64,000 nt of DNA from the NCBI RefSeq assembly GCF_030009775.1, contig NZ_JASCTH010000020.1, positions 124,001-188,000 on the forward strand, in the 5' to 3' direction. A program made the translations under genes and the position numbers. The DNA is from Actinoplanes sandaracinus. Lineage in GTDB: Bacteria; Actinomycetota; Actinomycetes; Mycobacteriales; Micromonosporaceae. Under the pieces are notes generated by a model. The model searched no databases and was not told the origin of the DNA. It saw only the letters and a list, made by a program, of their open reading frames with translations. The first letter of the stretch is position 1. Every line of letters begins with the position of its first letter. Positions 1 to 8,349 of this stretch are shown here, in pieces.

Positions 1-28
1 TGGCCGCGGTCCGGCATACTTCTAGACC

Positions 29-355
29 GTGACGCCGAGAGAGCCCCGCCTGGAGATCGAGTACTGCACCCAGTGCCGCTGGCTGATGCGCGCGGCGTGG
101 ACGGCGCAGGAGCTGCTCACCACGTTCACCACCGAGCTGGGCGAGGTCGCGCTGGTGCCCGGCGTCGGCGGGGTCTTCGAGGTCCGGCTCGACGACGAGA
201 CCCTGTGGTCGCGCAAGGGCGAGGGCGGTTTCCCCGAGCTGGCGCAGCTCAAACGGCTGGTCCGGGACCGCGTCGCACCCGGGCGCGCGCTGGGACACAG
301 CGAGGGACACCGGCCCGGCGAGTCCACACCGGCTTCGCCCGCGGTGGGCGCGTGA
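29..355 (+). CDS. SelT/SelW/SelH-family (Rdx) thioredoxin-like protein
   Basis: A 108-residue protein read from GTG at 29. It has the Rdx-family CxxC motif near the N-terminus (CTQC, in the sequence YCTQCRW), where animal homologues carry selenocysteine (CxxU). The short thioredoxin-like body includes the family-typical stretch around VPGVGGVFEV and a W-S-R-K segment near residue 60. This fits a small cytosolic redox protein, although the bacterial members have no firmly assigned substrate. The last 25 or so residues are Pro/Gly/Ala rich and probably disordered. It ends about 50 bp before the permease gene and may be cotranscribed with it. The family call rests on the CxxC context and size; the function beyond thiol redox chemistry is unknown. 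Confidence 0.8.
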   Translation: MTPREPRLEIEYCTQCRWLMRAAWTAQELLTTFTTELGEVALVPGVGGVFEVRLDDETLWSRKGEGGFPELAQLKRLVRDRVAPGRALGHSEGHRPGESTPASPAVGA

Positions 356-405
356 TGGCTCCGGGCCGTGCACCCGTGATCAACCCCGAACGGTAGATTT
401 CACCG

Positions 406-1383
406 GTGACCGACACCCTGGAACGCCGCGCCGGCCGGACGAGGTCGGTCGAGGTCGAGATCCTCGCCGTGCTCCTGGTGCTGCTCGTGATCTTCCGCGA
501 GCGGGTCTCCGGGCTCGTCTCCGGCGCCGCCTTCCAGACCTGGACCACGGTCTTCGTCTCGGTGCTGGTCCAGGCCGTCCCGTTCCTGGTCTTCGGCGTG
601 CTGCTGTCGGCCGTCATCGCGGTCTTCGTGCCCCGCTCGTTCTGGGCCCGGGCGCTGCCGAAACACCCGGCGCTGGCCGTTCCCGCCGCCAGCGTCGCCG
701 GGGTGGTCCTGCCCGGCTGCGAGTGCGGAGCCGTACCCATCGCGGGGTCCTTGATCCGCAGGGGTGTGACCCCGGCCGCCGCGCTCGCGTTCCTGCTGGC
801 CGCGCCCGCGATCAACCCGATCGTGCTGACCGCGACCGCGGTCGCGTTCCCCGGCGACCCGGAGATGGTGCTCGCTCGCGGCCTGGCCAGCCTGGTGGTC
901 GCGATGGTGATGGGCTGGCTCTGGCTGCGGCTCGGCAAGAGTGAGTGGATCCGGCTGCCGCACCGGTCCTCCGACGGCGTCTCCAAGGGGGAGGCGTTCT
1001 GGTCGGCCTGCCGGCACGACGTGGTGCACGCCGGCGGGTTCCTGGTGGTGGGCGCCGCCGCCGCCGCGACGATCAACGTGGTGGTGCCGGAGGCGTGGCT
1101 GCAGACCCTGGCGGCCGATCCGGTGCTGTCGGTGCTGGCGCTGGCGGTGCTCGCCGTGCTGTTGTCGATCTGCAGCGAGGCCGACGCGTTCGTCGCCGCG
1201 TCGCTGTCGCAGTTCTCGCTGACCTCGCGTCTGGTCTTCCTGGTGGTGGGGCCGATGGTCGACCTCAAACTGATCTCGATGCAGGCCGGCGTGTTCGGCC
1301 GCCGGTTCGCGGTCCGGTTCGCGCCGGCGACGTTCGTGATCGCGGTGCTCACCGCGGTCGGGGCCGGGGCGGTGTTCCTGTGA
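406..1383 (+). CDS. UPF0718/DUF318-type permease
   Basis: A 325-residue integral membrane protein with about eight hydrophobic segments. The diagnostic DUF318 motif LPGCECGAVP is near residue 104, followed by the paired region FLLAAPAINPIV. A second half-repeat contains LSICSEADAFVAAS. The duplicated Cys-containing motifs are typical of the permease family that includes ArsP-type organoarsenical exporters, but the substrate here cannot be read from the sequence. The GTG start at 406 is the first start after the upstream stop. The stop overlaps the GTG of the next gene by 4 bp, so the two are translationally coupled; this permease plus TIGR03943 pair is a common actinobacterial arrangement. 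Confidence 0.85.
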   Translation: MTDTLERRAGRTRSVEVEILAVLLVLLVIFRERVSGLVSGAAFQTWTTVFVSVLVQAVPFLVFGVLLSAVIAVFVPRSFWARALPKHPALAVPAASVAGVVLPGCECGAVPIAGSLIRRGVTPAAALAFLLAAPAINPIVLTATAVAFPGDPEMVLARGLASLVVAMVMGWLWLRLGKSEWIRLPHRSSDGVSKGEAFWSACRHDVVHAGGFLVVGAAAAATINVVVPEAWLQTLAADPVLSVLALAVLAVLLSICSEADAFVAASLSQFSLTSRLVFLVVGPMVDLKLISMQAGVFGRRFAVRFAPATFVIAVLTAVGAGAVFL

Positions 1384-2084
1384 ACCGGCAGGCTCAGGCC
1401 GTCGTGCTGTTCCTCTTCGGCGGCGCGATCCTCAAGGCGTCGTTCACCGACCTCTACCTGCGATACGTCAAGGAGGGCCTGCGGCCCTTCCTCATCGCCG
1501 CGGGCGCGATGCTGGTGCTGGCAGCGTTCATGACCATCTGGTACGACCTACGCGGCCGCGGAACCCAGGACGACGATCACGGGCACTCCCACGAGCCCCG
1601 GGTCGGCTGGCTGCTGATCCTGCCGGTGCTCGGCCTGCTGCTGGTCGCCCCGCCCGCGCTCGGCTCGTACACCGCCGACCAGTCCGGGACGGTGCAGCTC
1701 AGCGCCGAGTCCGACTACCCGCCGCTGCCCGAGGGCGACCCGGCCGTGATCGGCCTGCTCGACTACGCCTCCCGGGTGATCTACGACGACGGCCGCAGCC
1801 TCACCGGCCGCCGCCTCCAGATGACCGGGTTCGTCACCGCCGGTGAGGGCGGCGCCCCGATGCTGGCGCGGATCGTGGTGAGCTGCTGCGCCGCCGACGG
1901 CCGCCCGATCAAGGTCGGCCTGACCGGCGGGCCGCTGGTCGACGTCCCGGCCGGAACGTGGCTGCAGGTCACCGGCCGGTACTCCGGCATGCGCGGCAAG
2001 GACCCGGTCAACCAGGCCGACCTCGCCTATGTGGAGGTTGAGCAGTGGCAGCCGGTCAGCCCACCGAAGCAGCAGTACGAATGA
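1380..2084 (+). CDS. TIGR03943-family membrane protein
   Basis: A 234-residue protein starting at the GTG that overlaps the TGA of the permease (GTGA). It has two N-terminal membrane segments (residues ~5-25 and ~35-55), a short His/Asp-rich loop (DDDHGHSHE, a possible metal-binding stretch) and a third hydrophobic segment. The extracytoplasmic C-terminal domain contains a CC pair in VVSCCAADGRP. This architecture matches the TIGR03943 partners of UPF0718 permeases, with which the gene overlaps here. The role is probably auxiliary to the permease, perhaps in metal or ligand delivery; that is inference. A larger upstream reading of the same frame (from 945) lies inside the permease and is not used. 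Confidence 0.82.
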   Translation: MNRQAQAVVLFLFGGAILKASFTDLYLRYVKEGLRPFLIAAGAMLVLAAFMTIWYDLRGRGTQDDDHGHSHEPRVGWLLILPVLGLLLVAPPALGSYTADQSGTVQLSAESDYPPLPEGDPAVIGLLDYASRVIYDDGRSLTGRRLQMTGFVTAGEGGAPMLARIVVSCCAADGRPIKVGLTGGPLVDVPAGTWLQVTGRYSGMRGKDPVNQADLAYVEVEQWQPVSPPKQQYE

Positions 2085-3124
2085 TCGACCGAACCCGGAT
2101 CGCCCTGGCCGCGGCCCTGCTCGCGGCCGTCGTCCTGCTCGCCGGCGGCCTCCCCGAGCAGCCACCCGCCCCGGTGCCGGCCGCCCGCGCCACCGCCGAG
2201 CAGGAGTGGCCCGGCGCGGCGCGCGCCGACCTGCGCGACCTGACCGTCGAGCCGCTGCTGTTCCTGGACGCGACCACGGCTGTCGGCACCGTCACCGACG
2301 GCGACTTCGTGCGGCTCGTCATCGAGAAAGCGGGGATCGCCCGCGAGTTGCGCCGCCTGCCGGCCGCCGGCGAACCGCGCTTCGAAGGCATGACCGCCGC
2401 CGGCGACGAACTGCTCTGGGCCGAGTCGTCCGGCTCCCGGCCGGTCGAGATCTGGGGCGCCAGCCGCGGCGGCGAGTCCCGGCTGCTCACCGCGGACACC
2501 GGCAACACCCTGTTCTACGGCAACCAGCACGACCTGGTGGTGGCGGACGGCCGGGTGTACTGGGCGGCCGGCGACGGCGACGAGAGCACCCAGATCCGGT
2601 CGGTCGCGCTGGCCGGCGGCCCGGTCGAGGTGCGCGAGGAGAAGGGCCGGTGGGCGCTGTCCGCCTGGCCCTGGCTCACCGACGAGGCCGGCGGTCAGTC
2701 CGGCACGGTCACGATGCGGGAGCTGACGACCGGCCGTGAGGTGCGCGTCCCGTTCTCCGGCGCCGAGTTCGGCATGTGCGGCCCGGTCTGGTGCCGGGTG
2801 ATGGTGATGGCCGGGGAGGGCCTGGCCCGGATCGACCTGATGCGTCCGGACGGCTCGGACCGGCGCCGGGTCGCCGGGTCGAACGCCCAGGCCGCGGTCA
2901 GCGACGTGGCGCTGCTGGACCGGTTCGAGATCCTCTCCGAGCCCGGTCCGAACTTCGACCTCACCGGCACGGCGGGGCTCGCCGTCCACGACCTGCGGAC
3001 CGGCCGGACGGTGACGCTCGCCGCCGCCGCGGACCTGGCCGCCGCCAGGAACGGCATGCTCTGGTGGTCGACCGGCACCAAGGACGCCGCCGTCTGGCAC
3101 ACCCTCGACCTGCGAACCATCTGA
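2081..3124 (+). CDS. Secreted or membrane-anchored beta-propeller-like protein of unknown function
   Basis: A 347-residue protein whose ATG overlaps the preceding TGA (ATGA), making it the third gene of the permease operon. The N-terminus has a signal/anchor (TRIALAAALLAAVVLLAGG) followed by a Pro/Ala linker. The rest consists of repeated beta-rich blade-like units with recurring G-D-E and W motifs (for example AAGDELLWAESSGSRPVEIW and VADGRVYWAAGDGDE), resembling a TolB/YncE-like propeller. No catalytic motif is visible. A lone Cys pair (MCGPVWC) could form a disulfide outside the cell. The start was chosen for the overlap and the signal sequence; a longer reading from 2045 adds residues within the previous gene. 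Confidence 0.75.
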   Translation: MIDRTRIALAAALLAAVVLLAGGLPEQPPAPVPAARATAEQEWPGAARADLRDLTVEPLLFLDATTAVGTVTDGDFVRLVIEKAGIARELRRLPAAGEPRFEGMTAAGDELLWAESSGSRPVEIWGASRGGESRLLTADTGNTLFYGNQHDLVVADGRVYWAAGDGDESTQIRSVALAGGPVEVREEKGRWALSAWPWLTDEAGGQSGTVTMRELTTGREVRVPFSGAEFGMCGPVWCRVMVMAGEGLARIDLMRPDGSDRRRVAGSNAQAAVSDVALLDRFEILSEPGPNFDLTGTAGLAVHDLRTGRTVTLAAAADLAAARNGMLWWSTGTKDAAVWHTLDLRTI

Positions 3125-3168
3125 CGCAAGGGCATCGCTGTTCGGCGGAGAGTGTTTCCGGTCGGTTC

Positions 3169-3393
3169 GTGGGGTGGCAGCGTGGCCCGCGCGCCTCATT
3201 CCCGATGATCGCGGCCGATCCCGACGTCGCCTACCTCGACTCGGCCGCCACCTCACCGAAGCCACAGGCCGTCCTGGACGCCGTCATCACCTACCTGACC
3301 ACGGTCCGGCTCGCGGGCGGCGATCATCCAAGCCCGCGAAGAGGCAACGCCCGCCGCCTGATTCTGCCGGCGGCGGATTCCGCCCAGCGCTGA
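3169..3393 (+). pseudogene. N-terminal remnant of an aminotransferase class V / SufS-like cysteine desulfurase
   Basis: A short open stretch encodes FPMIAADPDVAYLDSAATSP followed by KPQAVLDAV. This is the hallmark N-terminus of class V aminotransferases (typical pattern FP.L....YLDSAATSQKPQAVIDAV). After about 45 residues the similarity fades into a Pro/Arg-rich tail and a stop at 3393, so the PLP-binding lysine domain is missing. The gene is therefore a decayed or truncated copy, not a functional desulfurase. A GTG at 3169 could start translation, but no Shine-Dalgarno supports it. The rest of the 3125-3444 gap shows nothing else. Confidence 0.6.
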
Positions 3394-3444
3394 TCAGGCT
3401 GTTCCGGCCCCCGGTGACGGGGCCCGCGCGGGCATGCTCGGCCC

Positions 3445-4224
3445 ATGAGTGGACAGATCGAGATATTCAACGAGGCGGCCGACGACTACGACCGCCTCGG
3501 CGTCGACTTCTTCACCCCGTTCGGCGCCGCCCTGACCGAGGCCGCCGGCATCAAGCCCGGCGACCGGGTCCTCGACGTCGGCTGCGGGCGCGGGGCCGTG
3601 CTGTTCCCGGCGGCCGCGGCCGCGGGCCCCGCCGGGCACGTCACCGGCATCGACCTGGCGACCCGCATGGTCGAACTGACCCGCGCGGCCGCCGCCGGCC
3701 TGCCGAACGTCACCGTCGAACCCGGCGACGCGCAGGCCCCCGACTTTCCGGACGCCTCCTTCGACGTGATCACCGCCGGGCTGGTGCTGTTCTTCCTGCC
3801 CGACCCCGGTGCGGCGCTGGCCGCCTACCGACGGCTGCTGCGGCCCGGCGGGCGTCTCGCGTTCAGCGCGGCCGCCTCCTACGACGACTACTTCGTGGAA
3901 GCCATGAAGGCGCTCGCCGGCCACGCCGACGGCCCTCCGCCTCCGCCGGCGGGCCAGGCGGAGATGTTCGACAACGCGGACACGTTGCGCGCCGCGGTGG
4001 GCGAGGCCGGTTTCTCCGGTACGGACGTGCGCGACCACACCGTGGCCAGCACCTTCCGCGACCGCCGGCACTTCTTCTCCTGGATCAACTCACACGGCGG
4101 CCGAGCCGTGACCCGCCGGATCCCGCAGCAGCGGCGCGAGGCGGCCCTGGCCGACCTGGCCGCCGTCCTGCCCGAGCCGATCACCCTGAGCACGACCATG
4201 CACCTGGGGGTCGCCTCCACCTGA
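3445..4224 (+). CDS. Class I SAM-dependent methyltransferase
   Basis: A 259-residue cytosolic methyltransferase. The SAM-binding motif I is RVLDVGCGRGA (about residues 46-56), the acidic motif II is VTGIDLATRM, and a post-II region reads DAQAPDFPDASFDVITAG with LRPGGRLAFSA as motif III. It belongs to the Methyltransf_11/UbiE-like group by these motifs; the acceptor substrate cannot be predicted. The ATG at 3445 lies about 50 bp after the aminotransferase remnant. Its 3' end faces the DUF4132-type remnant on the other strand, and a strong hairpin (4295-4340) separates them. Confidence 0.85.
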   Translation: MSGQIEIFNEAADDYDRLGVDFFTPFGAALTEAAGIKPGDRVLDVGCGRGAVLFPAAAAAGPAGHVTGIDLATRMVELTRAAAAGLPNVTVEPGDAQAPDFPDASFDVITAGLVLFFLPDPGAALAAYRRLLRPGGRLAFSAAASYDDYFVEAMKALAGHADGPPPPPAGQAEMFDNADTLRAAVGEAGFSGTDVRDHTVASTFRDRRHFFSWINSHGGRAVTRRIPQQRREAALADLAAVLPEPITLSTTMHLGVAST

Positions 4225-4294
4225 GAGCACCGCTGACGGGCGGGCTGCGGGTCCGCTGAACAGACCCGGTGACCCCGGTGACGTGTCCGGACCG

Positions 4295-4340
4295 CGCCCG
4301 GGATCGGGGCGGAGCGCCCGCACCGCCCCGATCGCGGGCG
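4295..4340. terminator. Bidirectional hairpin terminator between convergent units
   Basis: An 18-bp stem pairs 4295-4312 with 4323-4340 (17 of 18 positions complementary) around a 10-nt loop. It lies between the end of the methyltransferase and the convergent minus-strand remnant. No long T tract follows, as is usual for GC-rich actinobacterial terminators. Confidence 0.6.
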
Positions 4341-4409
4341 GCGAGAGGCCGGCGAGGGCCGTTCACGCCGCCCGCGCCGCTCACGGCGCCGTCGCCGGCA
4401 CCCCCGTGA

Positions 4410-5024
4410 TCGCCCCGCCTCGTTGAGGGCGGACAGCGCCGGCGGGTAGGTGTGCGCGTGCTTGCGGATCAGCTCGGCCACGGTGCCCTCGGCGACGTTC
4501 GCGACCAGCGCCCGCATCGCCAGGCGTGGGTCGCGTTTGGCCGCCGCCCCCAGCGCTGGGCGGAAGTAGCTCTGGTCGACCCGCTCCACCACCAGGCCCA
4601 GCGCCGCCTCGGTGGGAATCGCCGCCAGCGCGGCCACCGCCCGTTTCCGGTCGTCGGGAGTGTCGATGGGGCGCTGCCGGCCGGCCCCGTCGAGCAGGGC
4701 CGCCCAGCCGGCTCCGATGCCGGCGCCGCCGGTGGCGATGATCTTCGCCGCTTCGCTCCGGAGGGGTTCGGGAAGGTGCGGGACCAGCCGCAGCGCCCGC
4801 ACCGGGAAGCGGGTCAGCATCTTCGATCTGAGCAGCAGGCCCACCCGGATGCGCCGCGCGTCCACGGTCTCGCGGAGCACCACCCGGAAAGCCTCGTCGG
4901 TCGGGACCGCCGCCAGCAACTCGACCGTGGCCGGCGGAAGCCAGTCCCGCAGGCCCGCCCTGTCCTCGGACGGCCGGAGCACGTCGCGGTAGAACGGCTC
5001 GGCCAGGAACGGAGCGGCGGCGTG
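4410..5024 (-). pseudogene. Truncated DUF4132/MolR-like HEAT-repeat protein fragment
   Basis: About 200 residues of open minus-strand frame encode tandem helical repeats (LLAAVPTDEAFRVVLRET, then AALAAIPTEAALGLVVERVD, then RDPRLAMRALVANVAEG). These match the HEAT-like repeats of actinobacterial DUF4132 (MolR-type) proteins, which are usually about 1000 residues or more. Both ends are missing. Upstream the frame runs directly into the TGA of the PepSY gene with no ATG; the first GTG is at 4982. Downstream, the sequence after ALNEAG at about 4410 degenerates into an Arg-rich stretch, while another frame ends soon after in GVPATAP-stop, suggesting a frameshift. I call it a remnant. The role of the family is unknown apart from an old association with MolR. 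Confidence 0.55.
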
Positions 5025-6416
5025 TCAGGCGCGGCGGCGGAGACCGAGCAGGGCGTCGACGACCAGGAACACCGCCAGCGGGATGCCGAAGAGGGGCATC
5101 GCCCAGCCGATCGCGAAGACCACCGGCACGCCCACGACGATCGCCCAGGCGGGAAGGCCGAGCCAGGCGCCACGGGCGGGCGGCGCCCCGACGAGGGCAC
5201 GGCGGCCGGTGCGGGTGGGGCGGCGCTGCCACCACATGCGGTATCCCCAGAGGATCACGCACAGCAGGCCGATGGCGAGCGCGGCCAGCAGGATCTGGTT
5301 GACGACGCCGAAGAGGACGCCCATGTGGGCCTGTACGCCCAGCTTGGACAGCTTCGCCAGCAGCGGCCACTCGGCGAAGTCGCTGCGTGCCACGACGGTG
5401 GCGGTGGCCGGGTCGACGGCGATGCGGTCGAGCTGGACCGGCCAGACGTTGTCGATGCCGGCGACGGTCCAGGCGGCGCCGCCGCTCTCCGGGACGGTCA
5501 GTTCGACCGGGCCGGTGAGGCCGTTGTCCCGGGCGACCTTGAGGGCCGTGTCGGCCTGGGCCAGGTCGACGGTGGTGGGGGAGTCGCCGCCGGCGCCGTG
5601 GTGGCCGCCGGCCGACGGGGCGGCGCCGGGGACCTCGAGCGCGGGGCGGTGGGCGTCGAGGGTGTCGAGGGCGACGGTGAAGTTGTCGCCGGCGTACCGG
5701 GACCAGGTCAGCCCGGTGGCGGCGAGGATGAGCAGGCCCACGCTGATCCACACGCCGGTGGCGGCGTGCCAGCCCCGGGTGCGGCGCACGCCCTTCTTGG
5801 CGGCGAGGTCGGCGACGAACATCTTGCGTACGGAGCGCCGGCGCCGCCACCACAGGATGATGCCGCCGAGGGTGAGCACCGCCAGCCAGCTCGCGGCGAG
5901 TTCGGAGTAGTGCCGGCCCGCATCGCCGAGGTGCAGGTTGCGGTGCAGGTCGTCGAGCCAGGTGGTGACCGGCGTCGACCCGTACCAGGTGGTGAGTTGA
6001 CCCTGGACCTTCCCGGTGGGCGGGTCGATGTAGACGGTGTGCTGGTTCTCGCCGAGGTCCGGCTGGGAGAACACCACCCGGGTCGTCCGGTCGCCCTCGC
6101 CGGGCTGGACCGCCGAGACCGTGCCGCCGGGATGTGCGGCGCGCGCCGCGGCGATCTGGTCGGCGAGCGGGACGGCGGCGCCGCTCGTGGTCGCGGCGGT
6201 CAACTTGTCGCCGTAGAGCATGCCGTCGAGCTGCGGCGTGACCGTGTAGAGCAGGCCGGTCACGGCCGCCACCACCAGGAACGGCGCGACCAGCACCCCG
6301 GCATAGAAGTGCAGCCGCAGCAGCAGCGCGCCGAACGCGGAGGAGCGGCGGATCTCGCGGGCGGCTGTCGCCGCCGGAGCGACCGGTTCGGTGGTCAGTT
6401 CGGGTGTCACGGCCAT
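5025..6416 (-). CDS. PepSY-associated TM-helix (PiuB-type) membrane protein
   Basis: A 463-residue membrane protein with the PepSY_TM layout. It has an N-terminal helix after RRSSAFGALLLRLHFYAGVL, an extracytoplasmic PepSY domain, TM helices in the middle (SWLAVLTLGGIILWW) with the family motif LHRNLHLGDAGRHYSELAASW just before them, a second PepSY domain, and a C-terminal pair of helices. A His/Gly-rich patch (GGHHGAGGD) lies in the second extracytoplasmic loop. Relatives are found with siderophore, iron or copper uptake and reduction genes; here the gene diverges from the copper-module genes across a palindromic control region. The ATG at 6416 gives the full N-terminal helix. Its TGA is in frame with the DUF4132 remnant that follows immediately. 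Confidence 0.85.
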   Translation of the reverse strand: MAVTPELTTEPVAPAATAAREIRRSSAFGALLLRLHFYAGVLVAPFLVVAAVTGLLYTVTPQLDGMLYGDKLTAATTSGAAVPLADQIAAARAAHPGGTVSAVQPGEGDRTTRVVFSQPDLGENQHTVYIDPPTGKVQGQLTTWYGSTPVTTWLDDLHRNLHLGDAGRHYSELAASWLAVLTLGGIILWWRRRRSVRKMFVADLAAKKGVRRTRGWHAATGVWISVGLLILAATGLTWSRYAGDNFTVALDTLDAHRPALEVPGAAPSAGGHHGAGGDSPTTVDLAQADTALKVARDNGLTGPVELTVPESGGAAWTVAGIDNVWPVQLDRIAVDPATATVVARSDFAEWPLLAKLSKLGVQAHMGVLFGVVNQILLAALAIGLLCVILWGYRMWWQRRPTRTGRRALVGAPPARGAWLGLPAWAIVVGVPVVFAIGWAMPLFGIPLAVFLVVDALLGLRRRA

Positions 6417-6502
6417 CGGCTGTCCTCGTCAGGGTGTCGGCGGCGCGGAGTGCGCCGGCATCCAAGGGGTTGCAGTCGACGCGGCCGGGCCCCTGGCGGC
6501 GT

Positions 6503-6600
6503 CGCCCATTGGTCGCCGCCGGATGCCGCATAGTTCCCAGCGATTCTTCAGGTGAAAAGAATCCGGGAACCAGGGCCCGTCCGGTGGCGACTAACGGGCG
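6503..6600. promoter_or_regulatory. Long nested palindrome in the divergent copper-module control region
   Basis: Outer arms 6503-6522 and 6581-6600 are complementary at 17 of 20 positions. Inner arms 6533-6548 and 6557-6570 pair over GTTCCC and GATTCTT blocks around an 8-nt loop centred near 6552. The 98-bp dyad sits between the start of the PepSY gene (6416) and the ATG of the PCu(A)C gene (6623). It could be an operator array, an RNA attenuator for the rightward operon, or the remains of a small palindromic element; the sequence alone does not decide. Confidence 0.5.
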
Positions 6601-6622
6601 TTCCCTGAAGCTGAGGAAGAAG

Positions 6623-7171
6623 ATGCTGACTCGTACCGTTCTCGCCTCCGCCGTGCTGGCGTGCGCATTTCTCGCCGGCTGCGGCTCGTCGTCGGAGCCC
6701 TCGAAGGCCTCGGCGCCCGCGGCGTCGTCCGCCGCTCCGGCCGCCGCGCTCACCGTGCGTGACCCCTGGGTGAAGGCGGCCGACACCGGCATGACCGCGG
6801 CGTTCGGCACGCTGGTCAACAACACCGGCGCCGACGTGACGATCGAGTCGGCCACCTCGCCGGCCTCGCCGCTGGAGCTGCACACCATGGCCATGCAGGA
6901 CGGCAAGATGGTGATGCGGCCGAAGGAGGGCGGCTTCGTGATCAAGGCCGGCGCGACCCACGAGTTGTCGCCGGGCGGCGATCACCTGATGCTGATGAAG
7001 CCGTCCGCGGCGATCAAGCCGGGCGACGAGCTGTCGTTCACGCTGAAGCTGAGCGGCGGCGGCACGGTGGCGTTCACGGCCGTCGCGAAGCCGTTCGCCG
7101 GCGCACAGGAGAGCTACGACCCCGGCATGCACGGATCGATGCCGTCGGCCTCGGCGAGCGCCCACTCGTGA
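6623..7171 (+). CDS. PCu(A)C-family periplasmic copper chaperone lipoprotein
   Basis: A 182-residue lipoprotein with signal peptide and lipobox (AFLAGC, Cys 17), then a Ser/Ala/Pro linker and the PCu(A)C domain. The copper-binding Met/His set is visible: ELHTMAMQDGKMVM followed about 20 residues later by H in ATHELSPGGDHLMLM, matching the family H-M...M...H-x-M pattern. The C-terminus adds a further Met/His tail (DPGMHGSMP). Homologues bind Cu(I) and deliver it to cytochrome oxidase or other exported cuproproteins. A good SD (GAGGAAG) precedes the ATG at 6623. Its TGA overlaps the GTG of the Dyp peroxidase, so the operon is PCu(A)C, Dyp, CopC-like, YcnI. Confidence 0.88.
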   Translation: MLTRTVLASAVLACAFLAGCGSSSEPSKASAPAASSAAPAAALTVRDPWVKAADTGMTAAFGTLVNNTGADVTIESATSPASPLELHTMAMQDGKMVMRPKEGGFVIKAGATHELSPGGDHLMLMKPSAAIKPGDELSFTLKLSGGGTVAFTAVAKPFAGAQESYDPGMHGSMPSASASAHS

Positions 7172-8349
7172 CGGTCACCCGCCGGGCGCTGCTGGCCGGA
7201 GGCGCGGTGGCCGGCGTCGGCGCCGCCGCCGCGGCCGGCCTCGCCGCCGCGGGTTCCGGTCGATCGGAGGGTTCGGCGCCCGCTCCGGTCCCGGTCTCCT
7301 TCACCGACATCGGTACGGGCAGAGTCGCGTTCCACGGCCCCCGTCAGGCCGGAGTCACCACCGAACCGCCCGCACACGCCGCGTTCCTGTCGTTCACCCT
7401 GGCCAAGGGCACCGACCGGCAGGCGCTGGGCCGGCTGATGCGGCTGCTCACCGACGACGCGGCCCGGCTCACCCAGGGGGAACCGGCGCTGGGCGACACC
7501 GAGGCCGAACTGGCCCTGCACCCGGCCCGGTTGACCGTCACGTTCGGCTTCGGGCCGGGCCTCTACCGGGCCGCGGGCCTCGCGTCCCCGGTCACCGACC
7601 TGCCGCCGTTCGCCATCGATCGGCTGGAGGACCGCTGGAGCGGCGGCGACCTGCTGCTGCAGATCTGCGCCGACGACGCGCTCACGGTCACCCACGCCCA
7701 GCGGATGCTGATCAAGGACGCGCGGCCGTTCGGCGCGGTCCGCTGGGTGCAGCGCGGCTTCCGGCGCAGTGCCGGCGTGCACGCGGCCGGGTTCACCCAG
7801 CGCAACGTGCTCGGTCAGCTCGACGGCACCGCGAACCCGCGGGACGCCGCGATGGACACCGCGGTGTGGAACCCCGACGGCAGCACCACCCTGGTGGTCC
7901 GCCGGATCCGCGCCGAGATCGAGACCTGGGACCTGCTCAGCGTCACCGACAAGGAGAACGCGGTCGGCCGGCGGATGACGTCGGGGGCGCCGCTCTCCGG
8001 CCGGGACGAGTTCGACGAACCGGACTTCGCCCAGCTCGACGACACGGGTCTGCCGGTGATGCCGGACTTCTCGCACGTCACGCGGGCCCGGATGAGCGAT
8101 CCCCGGCTCAAGATCCTGCGGCGGCCGTACAACTACGACGAGGCTCCGGACGCGCAGGGCCGACCCGACAGCGGGCTCGTTTTCGCGTCGTACCAAGCTG
8201 ACATCGACCGGCAATTCCTCCCCATCCAACGGCGGCTCGCCGAGAAGGACCTGTTGAACGAATGGACCACACCGATCGGATCCGCGGTCTTCGCCGTACC
8301 GCCCGGCTGTTCCGCCGGCGGCTGGATCGGCGAGCGGCTGCTCGCGTGA
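7168..8349 (+). CDS. Tat-exported Dyp-type heme peroxidase
   Basis: A 393-residue Dyp-type (EfeB-like) peroxidase. The N-terminus is a twin-arginine signal (VTRRALLAGGAVAGVGAA). The family GxxDG motif is GQLDG at about residue 216, and the proximal heme His is in PDFSHV (about His 303) with the downstream Arg in the NEWTTPIGSAVFAVPPG end region. Length fits class A Dyp enzymes, which oxidise dyes and lignin-like aromatics or act on heme. The GTG start overlaps the previous stop by 4 bp. Clustering with PCu(A)C, CopC and YcnI proteins suggests a copper or redox envelope role rather than the iron EfeUOB context, since no EfeU or EfeO gene is present. Confidence 0.88.
   Translation: MTVTRRALLAGGAVAGVGAAAAAGLAAAGSGRSEGSAPAPVPVSFTDIGTGRVAFHGPRQAGVTTEPPAHAAFLSFTLAKGTDRQALGRLMRLLTDDAARLTQGEPALGDTEAELALHPARLTVTFGFGPGLYRAAGLASPVTDLPPFAIDRLEDRWSGGDLLLQICADDALTVTHAQRMLIKDARPFGAVRWVQRGFRRSAGVHAAGFTQRNVLGQLDGTANPRDAAMDTAVWNPDGSTTLVVRRIRAEIETWDLLSVTDKENAVGRRMTSGAPLSGRDEFDEPDFAQLDDTGLPVMPDFSHVTRARMSDPRLKILRRPYNYDEAPDAQGRPDSGLVFASYQADIDRQFLPIQRRLAEKDLLNEWTTPIGSAVFAVPPGCSAGGWIGERLLA

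Noticed and set aside
4381-6945. 854-residue minus-strand frame and 693-residue plus-strand frame (4452-6533) across the PepSY gene
   Set aside because: Both are Arg/Pro/Gly-rich out-of-frame readings of high-GC coding DNA without protein-like sequence or motifs; the PepSY frame explains the region.
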